Shown here piece by piece: positions 7,960 through 15,286 of a stretch of DNA of 17,309 nucleotides (within the stretch, counting starts at the first letter, position 1; each line of letters opens with the position of its first letter). The stretch spans positions 1-17,309 of the forward strand of contig DAOWMZ010000005.1 in NCBI GenBank assembly GCA_030642845.1, given 5' to 3'. Source of the DNA: Candidatus Zixiibacteriota bacterium (GTDB lineage: Bacteria > Zixibacteria > MSB-5A5 > GN15 > FEB-12). The notes under the pieces were generated by a model. The model was not told the DNA's origin, did no database searches, and worked only from the letters and a program-made list of their open reading frames with translations. A program made the position numbers and the translations under genes.

Positions 7960-8484
7960 ATGTTGAAAAATAACATTACATCAATTCTATTAATTGTAAT
8001 AGTATTGTTTGTAGTACCGGTTATTCAGGCACAGGAGTCAGCTACTATTCAAGCGGTAGCTACAGTTTTATCCGCACTGACTGTAACCGGAACAAATGAT
8101 TTGAATTTTGGCAACGTTACCCCCGGAACCCCCAAATCTGTAGATAAAACCGATGTTGGCAATGCCGGTGAATGGACAGTATCCGGATCAGCCAGTGCTG
8201 AAGTCCAGATAGATTTTACTTTGCCGGATTCATTAAGAACTGCTACAGCTGCAATGGATATTATTTTCCTGGTAACAGATGCTTCATTTGAAGACGGTAC
8301 CGGCGGCGGACAGGCATCCCCGGCGGGAAATCTGAATCCATCAATTACAAACACTGAGAATTTGAATGCTGCAAATGGCAGTATGACAATATGGATTGGG
8401 GGACAGGTTGATCCTTCCGTCAGTCAGCCGGGGGGAAGTTACTCCGGAGATATTGAGATAACAATTACTTTGACAGGAAATTGA
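7960..8484 (+). CDS. DUF4402-like secreted fibre subunit 1
   Basis: This is a 174-residue exported protein. AGGTG at 7948-7952, seven bases before the ATG, sets the start. Residues 1-24 are a signal peptide ending VIQA. The mature part starts with an alternating strand, SATIQAVATVLSALTV, then LNFGNVTPGTPK. It ends GGQVDPSVSQPGGSYSGDIE plus a last strand. These are the landmarks of DUF4402-type beta-sandwich proteins and parallel donor-strand-exchanging pilins, which have an N-terminal extension of alternating hydrophobics and a C-terminal 'G-Y---I-V-V-Y' strand. No cysteine is present in the mature part, unlike its paralogues. It is the most divergent of the five at the C-terminus (ITITLTGN). 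It is the first gene of a locus ending in a chaperone and usher. The family call is from memory of the pattern; the subunit role is inferred from context. Confidence 0.75.
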   Translation: MLKNNITSILLIVIVLFVVPVIQAQESATIQAVATVLSALTVTGTNDLNFGNVTPGTPKSVDKTDVGNAGEWTVSGSASAEVQIDFTLPDSLRTATAAMDIIFLVTDASFEDGTGGGQASPAGNLNPSITNTENLNAANGSMTIWIGGQVDPSVSQPGGSYSGDIEITITLTGN

Positions 8485-8519
8485 TTGAAGAACATTTATA
8501 ATAAGACAGGTTGCGCCTG

Positions 8520-8547
8520 TTGACAAAATTGGTTTTTGCGGTATAAT
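8520..8547 (+). promoter_or_regulatory. Consensus sigma70-type promoter inside the fibre locus
   Basis: TTGACA (8520-8525) and TATAAT (8542-8547) are both exact consensus hexamers separated by 16 bp. Transcription would start near 8554, about 29 nt before the ATG at 8583. A short inverted repeat, ACAGG-TTGCG-CCTGT (8506-8520), abuts and overlaps the -35 and could be an operator or a weak terminator of subunit 1. Confidence 0.7.
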
Positions 8548-8582
8548 GAAGCAGTACAAACATTACTGCCAAGAGTACCGTT

Positions 8583-8936
8583 ATGCGTGTTTTATCAAAG
8601 ATATTATTTTTTTCATTCTGTTTTATAACAGGATTGTTTTCATTACCGGATCTTCTTGCCGATGATAAATGTATCTCAGCCTCAGGTAGAATATCTGCTC
8701 ATGCCTTTGTAGCAAATCCAGTCGGCATTTTTAATCAATCACAAAGTGAATTAATAAAAAAACCTATGGTTCTTCGGGTGCCTGAGAAACATACTGTTGT
8801 AATCAGTATGAATGATTTTTCCGAGAGCTACTCATCCGACTCAACAGTCTCTCTTATTTCATTGGATAATTTTATTAATGATTATCAATACAAGAATCAA
8901 CCCTGCACATTGACAGTTTTCTTCCCTCATCAATAA
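8583..8936 (+). CDS. Small secreted protein of the fibre locus, unknown function
   Basis: This 117-residue protein has a clear signal peptide (residues 1-27, ending DLLA) and AAGAG seven bases before its ATG. The mature N-terminus CISASGRISAHAFVANPVGIF resembles the alternating donor-like strand and following Pro of the neighbouring DUF4402-like subunits. The rest does not carry their 'FG-V--G' or 'GGKV-PS' blocks. Two cysteines, near mature residue 3 and near the C-terminus (QPCTLTVFF), could form a disulfide. It is probably a real gene, given its signal peptide, its spacing and a consensus promoter just upstream. It could be an adaptor, a chain-terminating subunit or a decayed subunit. I do not recognise a family for the body of the protein. 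Confidence 0.65.
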   Translation: MRVLSKILFFSFCFITGLFSLPDLLADDKCISASGRISAHAFVANPVGIFNQSQSELIKKPMVLRVPEKHTVVISMNDFSESYSSDSTVSLISLDNFINDYQYKNQPCTLTVFFPHQ

Positions 8937-9005
8937 CCATAATTTTAATTGACTGCCTTAGGAAGACATACATCATTAATAATAAAGATCGTATGGAGTT
9001 ATATT

Positions 9006-9482
9006 TTGAATCGATTTTGGATTTTAATAATAATTTATTTCTTAATAATAGCAACAACGTTGCCCCTTTTTGCGGCTGATGAAAGTGTTACGGTAAACAA
9101 TAATCTTACTTTTGGAACCATGTTTCCCGGGATTCCCAAAACAATTGATAAAAGCTCTGCAAATGCTGCTGAATTTAGTATTGGCGGAGATGCCGGAGCT
9201 GAGGTTACCATTGATTTTAGCCTGCCCACCTATTTATCTTCCGGTAGTAACAATATGCAGATTATTTTTTTTACTGATGGTTGTGCAGTTGATTCCAATT
9301 CCACTCCCAACCAATCCAGTCCCACTTATGATGATCTAAACCCCTGGCAGACTCTCACTTATGATCTTGGCTCCAGTGGACTTACGGTCTGGATCGGTGG
9401 TAAAGCAGTACCCGGTTTCAGACAACCTGCAGGGACTTACACTGCAGATATAATACTAACTGTCCAATATACTGGGTTGTAA
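9006..9482 (+). CDS. DUF4402-like fibre subunit 2, lacking the N-terminal donor-like strand
   Basis: I place the start at TTG 9006. GGAG at 8995-8998 lies seven bases upstream, and the product begins with a canonical signal peptide, MNRFWILIIIYFLIIATTLPLFA. An in-frame TTG at 8949 would add 19 residues and has no comparable ribosome binding site. The 158-residue product has the subunit core: LTFGTMFPGIPKTID, AEVTIDFSLPTYLSS, and a C-terminal GGKAVPGFRQPAGTYTADII strand. The mature protein starts ADESVTVNNNLTFG. The roughly 13-residue alternating strand seen in the other four subunits is therefore missing. In chaperone-usher fibres the first-assembled (tip) subunit needs no donor strand, so this is a candidate tip or cap. 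It has a single mature cysteine (DGCAVD). Confidence 0.72.
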   Translation: MNRFWILIIIYFLIIATTLPLFAADESVTVNNNLTFGTMFPGIPKTIDKSSANAAEFSIGGDAGAEVTIDFSLPTYLSSGSNNMQIIFFTDGCAVDSNSTPNQSSPTYDDLNPWQTLTYDLGSSGLTVWIGGKAVPGFRQPAGTYTADIILTVQYTGL

Positions 9483-9663
9483 ATAAAATCCCCTTCTTTT
9501 TTTCCTGTTCAAATTTCAAACAACCTCTGCTGAAATGTTAAATATTTACTCAATAATGATAATATAATCACCTGATTATGGCGATTTAGAAATTCATAGA
9601 ACAATAGTTAAACATTTAGTTATTTGGAATAAAAAGTTTAATAAACATATTTTGGAGGATGAC

Positions 9664-10236
9664 ATGAACTTCAGTAGAATTCGGATTCAATTCCCAGTAG
9701 TTGTCGCCCTACTTTGCTTCGTATTATTTGGAGTAGGAAACATCTATGCCCAGCAGGCAGTAACAGGATCAGCTGATGGTGTCGTACTGGCAGCCATAAC
9801 TCTTGCTGCTACCGAAAACCTGGATTTTGGTGATGTCTTTCAGGGCGTTCCTAAAACAGTAGCCAGAACAGCAACTGGTACAGATACAACTGCGGCTATC
9901 TTTACAATTACAGGAGAGGCTGAAGCAGGTGTAACAGCTCAGTTTGTTTTACCTGAATATTTATCCAGCTCTGGTGGAGCTAATATGCTTTGTGCATTTT
10001 CTGCTACTGATATGGCTATTGACACCAGTGGCACCAAAACGCCGTTAACCGTAGTTGCCGGCGATGGATGGGTTGATCAGGATCCAAGAAATTTCCCGGC
10101 TGGAATGCAGATCGGCGGATTAGGTATTGTTTTCACAAGTGTTTTCCTTGGTGGTAAAGTTACTCCATCACTTTTTCAACCAGCAGGTACTTATAGCGGA
10201 GATATTATTTTGACGGTTTCCTATAACGGAACTTGA
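9664..10236 (+). CDS. DUF4402-like fibre subunit 3, candidate major subunit
   Basis: The ATG at 9664 follows a perfect GGAGG (9654-9658) by five bases, so the upstream in-frame TTG at 9652 is not needed. The 190-residue product has a signal peptide ending NIYA and the mature start QQAVTGSADGVVLAAITLAA, an alternating donor-like strand. The core has LDFGDVFQGVPKTV, a TGTDTTAAIFTITGE segment and LPEYLSS. It ends GGKVTPSLFQPAGTYSGDII and VSYNGT. It is closest to subunits 4 and 5, consistent with tandem duplication. It has the strongest ribosome binding site of the set, its own 180-bp upstream region and a strong terminator directly after it. Together these suggest independent high-level expression, as for a major pilin. 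The single mature cysteine (MLCAFS) sits earlier than in the other subunits. Confidence 0.77.
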   Translation: MNFSRIRIQFPVVVALLCFVLFGVGNIYAQQAVTGSADGVVLAAITLAATENLDFGDVFQGVPKTVARTATGTDTTAAIFTITGEAEAGVTAQFVLPEYLSSSGGANMLCAFSATDMAIDTSGTKTPLTVVAGDGWVDQDPRNFPAGMQIGGLGIVFTSVFLGGKVTPSLFQPAGTYSGDIILTVSYNGT

Positions 10237-10262
10237 TCGAAGGATTGATCAATTATCATGAT

Positions 10263-10291
10263 AAGGAGAGTTTTAAAACTCTCCTTTTTTT
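10263..10291 (+). terminator. Rho-independent terminator after subunit 3
   Basis: AAGGAGAGTTTT and AAAACTCTCCTT form a perfect inverted repeat, with the GC-rich GGAGAG/CTCTCC as effective stem, followed immediately by a run of seven T residues. It lies 27 bp past the stop codon of subunit 3. It splits the fibre locus, so subunits 4 and 5, the chaperone and the usher need read-through or another promoter. A perfect 12-bp palindrome, TTATCATGATAA (10253-10264), abuts it. Confidence 0.88.
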
Positions 10292-10503
10292 ATATACTCA
10301 CTGCTTAAATATTCAAAAACACTTTTCATTTGTTCAAAATGAAACAATTTTATTTCTTTTTTTTAAATTAATTCACATAAAATCTGCTAACTCGTTGATA
10401 ATCAACAGACTTTTTTATTCGTTTTACTGTTAAATTTTTGCACATCCTGACGATTAAATAATTAAGAAAACAGATGTTCCATTTTTGAACAGTGAAGTTT
10501 GTA

Positions 10504-11070
10504 ATGAATATGAAAAGAATATTAAATTTGCGAATCGGAATCGTTCTATTTGGGTTGTTGACAATATTGATTTTGTTTACAGCGGTCTCTAACTCTTTTG
10601 CACAGGAAGTGGCTGTCGGTTCAGCCACAGCCACAGTGCTTACCGCTCTTGCCATAGCATCCAGCAGTAATATTGCTTTTGGAAATGTTTACCAGGGTAT
10701 AGCAACAACAATTGACAACACTGATGCTGCAGCCGGTATTTTTAAAGTTACCGGACAGGTTGATGCCGGTATTTCACTCTACTTTCAATTGCCTGAATAT
10801 TTATCTTTATCCGATGGAAGTTCCCGGATGACAGTTTCATTCAATTCAACTGATTGCTCAGTGGATACTACCGGAGCGGACAGCCCTACCACTATGAACG
10901 GCACCAAAGGATGGCTTGATGGTGATCCTCGCAGTTTTCCTGGTGCGGCTCAAATTGGAAGTGCCGGAACAAGCATCTATCTGGGCGGTAAAGTGACTCC
11001 ATCGCTTTATCAGGCCGCCGGCAGTTACAGCGGTGATATTATTTTGACAGTAAGCTACAATGGGACCTGA
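10504..11070 (+). CDS. DUF4402-like fibre subunit 4
   Basis: The start is uncertain among GTG 10492, ATG 10504 and ATG 10510. I chose 10504 because GAAG lies six bases upstream. The product, about 188 residues, has a signal peptide ending SNSFA. The mature start QEVAVGSATATVLTALAIAS is the clearest alternating donor-like strand of the set. The core has IAFGNVYQGIATTID, a VTGQVDAGISLYFQLPEYLS segment and GGKVTPSLYQAAGSYSGDII, ending VSYNGT. Over the last 28 residues it differs from subunit 3 at only a few positions. It has one mature cysteine (TDCSVDTTG). It comes after the terminator at 10263-10291. The 267-bp gap before it must hold a promoter, although I see no good consensus there. Confidence 0.76.
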   Translation: MNMKRILNLRIGIVLFGLLTILILFTAVSNSFAQEVAVGSATATVLTALAIASSSNIAFGNVYQGIATTIDNTDAAAGIFKVTGQVDAGISLYFQLPEYLSLSDGSSRMTVSFNSTDCSVDTTGADSPTTMNGTKGWLDGDPRSFPGAAQIGSAGTSIYLGGKVTPSLYQAAGSYSGDIILTVSYNGT

Positions 11071-11144
11071 AAATAATTGTTTATTAAAAGCTTTGAAATT
11101 CATAGGATTAAACTAAGCAGATGCAAAGATTTTCGGAGTTAATA

Positions 11145-11705
11145 ATGAAACCCGTTCTGATAAAAGAAATTATCCTTTTTATTATAACAGTTAATATGAT
11201 TCTTTTATCCGGAATTGGCTCTGCCAGTGGACAGGGAATCGGGACTGGTTCTGCATCAGCTACTATTGTAACTCCTCTTTCGGTTTCTGCTGATACTCAA
11301 TTAAAGTTTGGTAATGTATCGCAGGGGGTTCCTAAAAAAGTTAATCGAACTGCCACCGGGGTTGATACTACAGCCGCAATATTTTCTGTTTCAGGTGAAG
11401 ATCTGGCCGGGATAACAATTCAGTTCACCCTGCCTCAATATATGTATAATAGTTCGGGAGATCAGATGCAGATAATATTTGAAAATGATAACTGCACAAT
11501 TGATTCTTTAGCAGGCACTCCCGATTCACCCGGCGGCGGAGCCTGGGTAGGTGAAAATCCGTACAATCTTCCTGGTGCAAATATTGGCGCTACCAATGGC
11601 AGTACCAGTATTTATTTGGGTGGAAAAGTTGTTCCATCAATGCAGCAGGCAGCCGGATCATACAGTGCGGATATTGTTATTAGCGTAGCATATGACGGAA
11701 CATAA
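11145..11705 (+). CDS. DUF4402-like fibre subunit 5
   Basis: GGAG at 11135-11138, six bases before ATG 11145, picks this start over the in-frame ATG at 11121, which lacks a ribosome binding site. The 186-residue product has a signal peptide ending in SASG or just before it. The mature start QGIGTGSASATIVTPLSVSA is an alternating donor-like strand. The core has LKFGNVSQGVPKKV, a TGVDTTAAIFSVSGE segment shared with subunit 3, and GGKVVPSMQQAAGSYSADIV, ending VAYDGT. It has one mature cysteine (NDNCTIDS). It is 75 bp after subunit 4 and 29 bp before the chaperone, so it is very likely co-transcribed with both. Confidence 0.77.
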   Translation: MKPVLIKEIILFIITVNMILLSGIGSASGQGIGTGSASATIVTPLSVSADTQLKFGNVSQGVPKKVNRTATGVDTTAAIFSVSGEDLAGITIQFTLPQYMYNSSGDQMQIIFENDNCTIDSLAGTPDSPGGGAWVGENPYNLPGANIGATNGSTSIYLGGKVVPSMQQAAGSYSADIVISVAYDGT

Positions 11706-11734
11706 TGTCCATAGGTTTATAAGCGGAGAGAAAA

Positions 11735-12607
11735 ATGAAAAAATTAATACCTGATTTATTTAAGAACGGAACAACATCAATGAAAAGCATTATTATTATA
11801 ATTACTTCTGTTTTTGTCTTCATCTTTGAGGCAAGCGCTGCGGTTATGGTCGCACCGACTGTAGTTTTCCTTTCTGCTCAGAAAAGAACCGATCGTATAA
11901 TTGTCCAGAATCCCTCAGATAAACCGTCCGAAGTTTCAATCCGCTTTTCATACGGACTTCCCCTTACCGATAGCCTTGGGAATATTAAGGTGGAACTTCA
12001 GGATTCTCTAATTACTGATCCCAAATCAGCCACCGACTGGATTCAGGCTTTTCCAAGAAAAGTTATTGTTCCCGCTATGGGGTCGCAGATTATCAGATTA
12101 GTTGCTCGTCCGCCAAAGGATCTCCCTGATGGTGAATACTGGACTCGGATTGTTGTCTCATCCAAGGAGACTGAAGAGGCCGCTCCGGCAAGCGAAAATC
12201 TGGACGGCATCTCAACCCAGATAAACCTGATAATGCAAATGGCCATAATGGTAAAATACCGCACAGGCGAGCTTGTATCAAATCTTGAGCTGGTTGATGT
12301 CAAGGCCAATAGCAGTGATGAATTAATTAAGGTTTTACTTGATTTTAACAACATAGGCAATGTCTCATATATGGGAATTCTAACGGGGACGCTTTTTGAC
12401 GCCGATGGCAAAGAAATCAGCAAGAACAGAGTCAACCTCGCTGTTTACAGAGATATGCGAAGATGTCTTGATTTTGTTAAACCGGATGAAACCTATAAAA
12501 CTCCGTATAAAGTAGAATTATTTATAACGCCGGATGGAAGAATTGATGTTCCCCCGGAAGATATGATTAAAGGAAATAAAATATCTTATTCGGTTATAGT
12601 TGAATAG
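11735..12607 (+). CDS. PapD-like periplasmic chaperone of the fibre locus
   Basis: This is a 290-residue exported protein. GGAG six bases before ATG 11735 supports this start. An internal ATG at 11780 would give a more compact signal peptide (MKSIIIIITSVFVFIFEASA). The mature protein opens VMVAPTVVFLSAQKRTDRIIVQNPSDKPSEV, the edge strand and V-x-N-x-S turn typical of pilus chaperones. Near residues 101-140, FPRKVIVPAMGSQIIRL, then LPDGEYWTRIVV, corresponds to the PapD 'P-x-G-x-Q-x-x-R ... LP--E-x-x-W--V' block. Such chaperones complete the fold of incoming subunits by lending a strand and hand them to the usher. It is longer than the usual 230 or so residues, mainly in the second domain. It ends with tandem stops TAG TAA. 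The role is strongly supported by the usher 37 bp downstream. Confidence 0.82.
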   Translation: MKKLIPDLFKNGTTSMKSIIIIITSVFVFIFEASAAVMVAPTVVFLSAQKRTDRIIVQNPSDKPSEVSIRFSYGLPLTDSLGNIKVELQDSLITDPKSATDWIQAFPRKVIVPAMGSQIIRLVARPPKDLPDGEYWTRIVVSSKETEEAAPASENLDGISTQINLIMQMAIMVKYRTGELVSNLELVDVKANSSDELIKVLLDFNNIGNVSYMGILTGTLFDADGKEISKNRVNLAVYRDMRRCLDFVKPDETYKTPYKVELFITPDGRIDVPPEDMIKGNKISYSVIVE

Positions 12608-12644
12608 TAAAAGTTTTTGAGCACACATTAATAAGTAATAAATT

Positions 12645-15221
12645 ATGATCCGTTTTGCCAAACATATGGCCGTTTTCTGGCTTGTTATCCTCATTTTGTC
12701 ATTTGCAGCAACAGATATTTCATTATCCGCTACTGTTGATCAGATTTTCGAGGAAATACCGGTAAACTTTCGGGTCAGACATCTGATTAACAAGGATATT
12801 TTTGTCCAGTACGACGGTGAAAATATCTATCTCCCAGTAATAGAAATATTCGAGCAGTTGGATTTAAAAATCGACGCTGATATTAAGAATAAAAGATTCA
12901 AAGGTTTTATAATCTCTTCGAAAAATAAATATGATATTGATCTGAATAAATTAAAAGCAAATTACTCCGGCAATAAATATAAAATTCATCCTGATCAATT
13001 CGTTTTATCAACAACTGATCTGTATCTCAGGATTGACCTGTATGAAACTATTTTCGGCATCCCGGTTGTTTTTAATTTTTCCGAACTTCAGATAACATTA
13101 CCTCTCAATGAAGATTTTCCCGCCTATCAAAAACTAAAAAGATCTTTGGAGCATAAACGGCTCAAAAAGGAAGATGATGCCCTTAAAGATATAAAACGCC
13201 TTCCTTATAAAAGGTCTCTGTTGTCCGGCGGCGTACTTGACTGGAGCCTGTCGGCCAGCCCTGTCGGGGAAGGTACAAATTATTTTGGTTTCAATCTGGG
13301 GAGTATGCTTCTCGGAGGAGATCTGACTGTTAGCGGTACCGGAAATTCACAATCAGGTTTTAACGAAGATCAGCTCCGCTACCGATGGCATTATTATTTT
13401 GACTGGTCGCCGTATCTTTCTCAGGCGGAAATCGGTGATGTATATGCCGGCGGGATTCTATCTCGAGGTTTGCGGGGTGGAATGGTTACCAATAAACCGC
13501 AGACACAGCGAACTTATTTCAGAACCATTCGCGTCGAGGGCCATCCCGGTCCTGATTGGGAAATAGAATTATATCTGGATCATAATCTGGTTGACTATAC
13601 TCATACCGGTCAATCAGGTTTGTATGAATTTCTGGTAGATATAAATTATGGAGCCTCGCTGATCACAGTAAAAATGTACGGTCCTAATGGAGAGATAAGA
13701 AACGAAGAACAATATATTCGTGTTCCTTATAATATTATTCCCAAAAATTCTCTTGAATATACTGTCACTATTGGTGAAAGACAAAATTTGTCATTAAACC
13801 GCAAATATGCCCAGGCGATCGCTTTCTATGGTTTAACAAACAAACTTACAGTAGGTGTTACCGGTGATGCTCCCCTTGATCATTTTGATGACGAACCTTT
13901 TTCATTCGCGGGTGAAGCCACTTATCAATTATTCGGCAACCTTACTATGAATGGAACATTTGCTCCCGGTTATGCCGCCAGAGGAGCGATGAATTTCAAT
14001 AAGCATTCATTTATCAGTATCGATGGTTCCTTCACAAAATATTTTGAAAATAAATATCGTAATCTGTTGACCCTTAAACATAATATTATGATTTCTATCT
14101 CAGCTCCGCTCAGACTTGGTAGTCGTCGCCTTAATTTGAGATATTTTATGACCTGGGATAAATATCCTAACCGTGATCTGTTCAACATTAATTTTGGCGG
14201 TACTGCTTCTCTTCCACGAGTTAATATTTTTTACTTAGGGAAATATCAAATTTCTAAATACAAAACAAGATCTGTCAGTCAATTAATAAGTGAAGTTTTT
14301 ACATCACTATCAATTACCCGATGGTTTCGTCCTCAATTCCGCTTCACTTATAACCATGCCAAACAAGAGATGGTTTCCGCCGGAGTGTATTTTAACAAGC
14401 GGCTTTATAAGCAGACTCAATTTACATTCTCATATGAACGTGACATTTCTTCCAGAACAAATATGTTTCGCCTTACATTCAACATGTTCACAGATTTCGC
14501 CGGATTTACTACCCGTATTGTATCAGCTGGAAACACTACCAATATTACACAGCTACAGAATGGATCGCTCCGTTATGATAATGAAAGTAAGCGTTTGATT
14601 CTTGACCGTTACTATGGTGTCGGAAGATCGTTTGCAGTGGTTCGTCCCTTTATGGATGACAACCTCAATGGAATGCTTGATAGTGACGAGAAATATATCG
14701 ATGGCCTTAAAGCGCAAATCAAAGGGGGACGTGAAAGGAAACGAGGAAAGCAGAAACAGTATTATTATGATGGTCTTAATCCATATGATGAACAAATAAT
14801 ACGAATAGATCCCTACAGTCTCGATAATCCCCTGCTAAAACCGATTTATGAAAATTATGAAGTTGCGATGAATCCCAATGTTGTTACCGCAATTAATGTC
14901 CCGATTGTGATTGCCGGCGAGGTAACCGGTTTTGTTAAACGTCAATCAAAAATTGGTGATGTCGGCCAGGGAGGTATCAATGTCATCTTTTATAATCAAG
15001 CCAAAGAATCTATAATCGAGATTACATCATTCAGCAACGGTGAATATTTTTATCTTGGGTTAATACCCGGAAGTTATAAAGCCTATATTTCCCCCACTCA
15101 ATTGAAAAGACTAGGTTACACAAGCGAACCAGAATCGATTGAATTTGATATGGAGGTTGTCGAGGGTGGTGCAATCATCTCCGATCTTAATTTTAAGCTG
15201 ATTCCAATCGAAAAGAATTAA
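12645..15221 (+). CDS. Divergent outer-membrane usher (fibre assembly platform)
   Basis: The protein has 858 residues, within the normal usher range. Its signal peptide runs to about residue 29 (ending ISLSA). Residues about 35-165 form an N-terminal periplasmic domain. Residues about 300-375 match the usher plug region: charged strand, then HNLVDYTHTGQSGLYEFLVD, then 'G--LITVKMYGPNGE', then Y-RVP. Residues about 390-660 are strand-rich, as in the 24-strand pore. Residues about 669-681 are DDNLNGMLDSDE, a calcium-loop-like motif. Residues 711-735 keep the usher C-terminal signature (LNPYDEQIIRIDPYSLDNP). Residues about 758-855 look like a carboxypeptidase-regulatory/prealbumin-like sandwich. 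The usher would recruit chaperone-subunit complexes and secrete the fibre. No Shine-Dalgarno precedes the ATG, unlike its neighbours, suggesting lower or coupled translation. The class is confident; it belongs to no classical usher clade that I can name. Confidence 0.8.
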   Translation: MIRFAKHMAVFWLVILILSFAATDISLSATVDQIFEEIPVNFRVRHLINKDIFVQYDGENIYLPVIEIFEQLDLKIDADIKNKRFKGFIISSKNKYDIDLNKLKANYSGNKYKIHPDQFVLSTTDLYLRIDLYETIFGIPVVFNFSELQITLPLNEDFPAYQKLKRSLEHKRLKKEDDALKDIKRLPYKRSLLSGGVLDWSLSASPVGEGTNYFGFNLGSMLLGGDLTVSGTGNSQSGFNEDQLRYRWHYYFDWSPYLSQAEIGDVYAGGILSRGLRGGMVTNKPQTQRTYFRTIRVEGHPGPDWEIELYLDHNLVDYTHTGQSGLYEFLVDINYGASLITVKMYGPNGEIRNEEQYIRVPYNIIPKNSLEYTVTIGERQNLSLNRKYAQAIAFYGLTNKLTVGVTGDAPLDHFDDEPFSFAGEATYQLFGNLTMNGTFAPGYAARGAMNFNKHSFISIDGSFTKYFENKYRNLLTLKHNIMISISAPLRLGSRRLNLRYFMTWDKYPNRDLFNINFGGTASLPRVNIFYLGKYQISKYKTRSVSQLISEVFTSLSITRWFRPQFRFTYNHAKQEMVSAGVYFNKRLYKQTQFTFSYERDISSRTNMFRLTFNMFTDFAGFTTRIVSAGNTTNITQLQNGSLRYDNESKRLILDRYYGVGRSFAVVRPFMDDNLNGMLDSDEKYIDGLKAQIKGGRERKRGKQKQYYYDGLNPYDEQIIRIDPYSLDNPLLKPIYENYEVAMNPNVVTAINVPIVIAGEVTGFVKRQSKIGDVGQGGINVIFYNQAKESIIEITSFSNGEYFYLGLIPGSYKAYISPTQLKRLGYTSEPESIEFDMEVVEGGAIISDLNFKLIPIEKN

Positions 15222-15254
15222 TTAAAAAGGCTGCACCTGCACTATGTGATAAAA

Positions 15255-15277
15255 CACACTATGTGTGAGTTCTTTTT
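15255..15277 (+). terminator. Weak terminator-like hairpin after the usher gene
   Basis: CACAC-TAT-GTGTG (15255-15267) is followed by AGTTCTTTTT, 34 bp past the usher stop codon. The stem has only 5 bp, so efficiency is doubtful. Confidence 0.35.
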
Positions 15278-15286
15278 CTCGGGTAG

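Noticed and set aside
10394..10416. GTTGAT-A-ATCAAC followed by AGACTTTTTT as a second terminator
   Set aside because: The stem is AT-rich, allows only about 5 pairs with a usable loop and is separated from the T-run; it is too weak to call.
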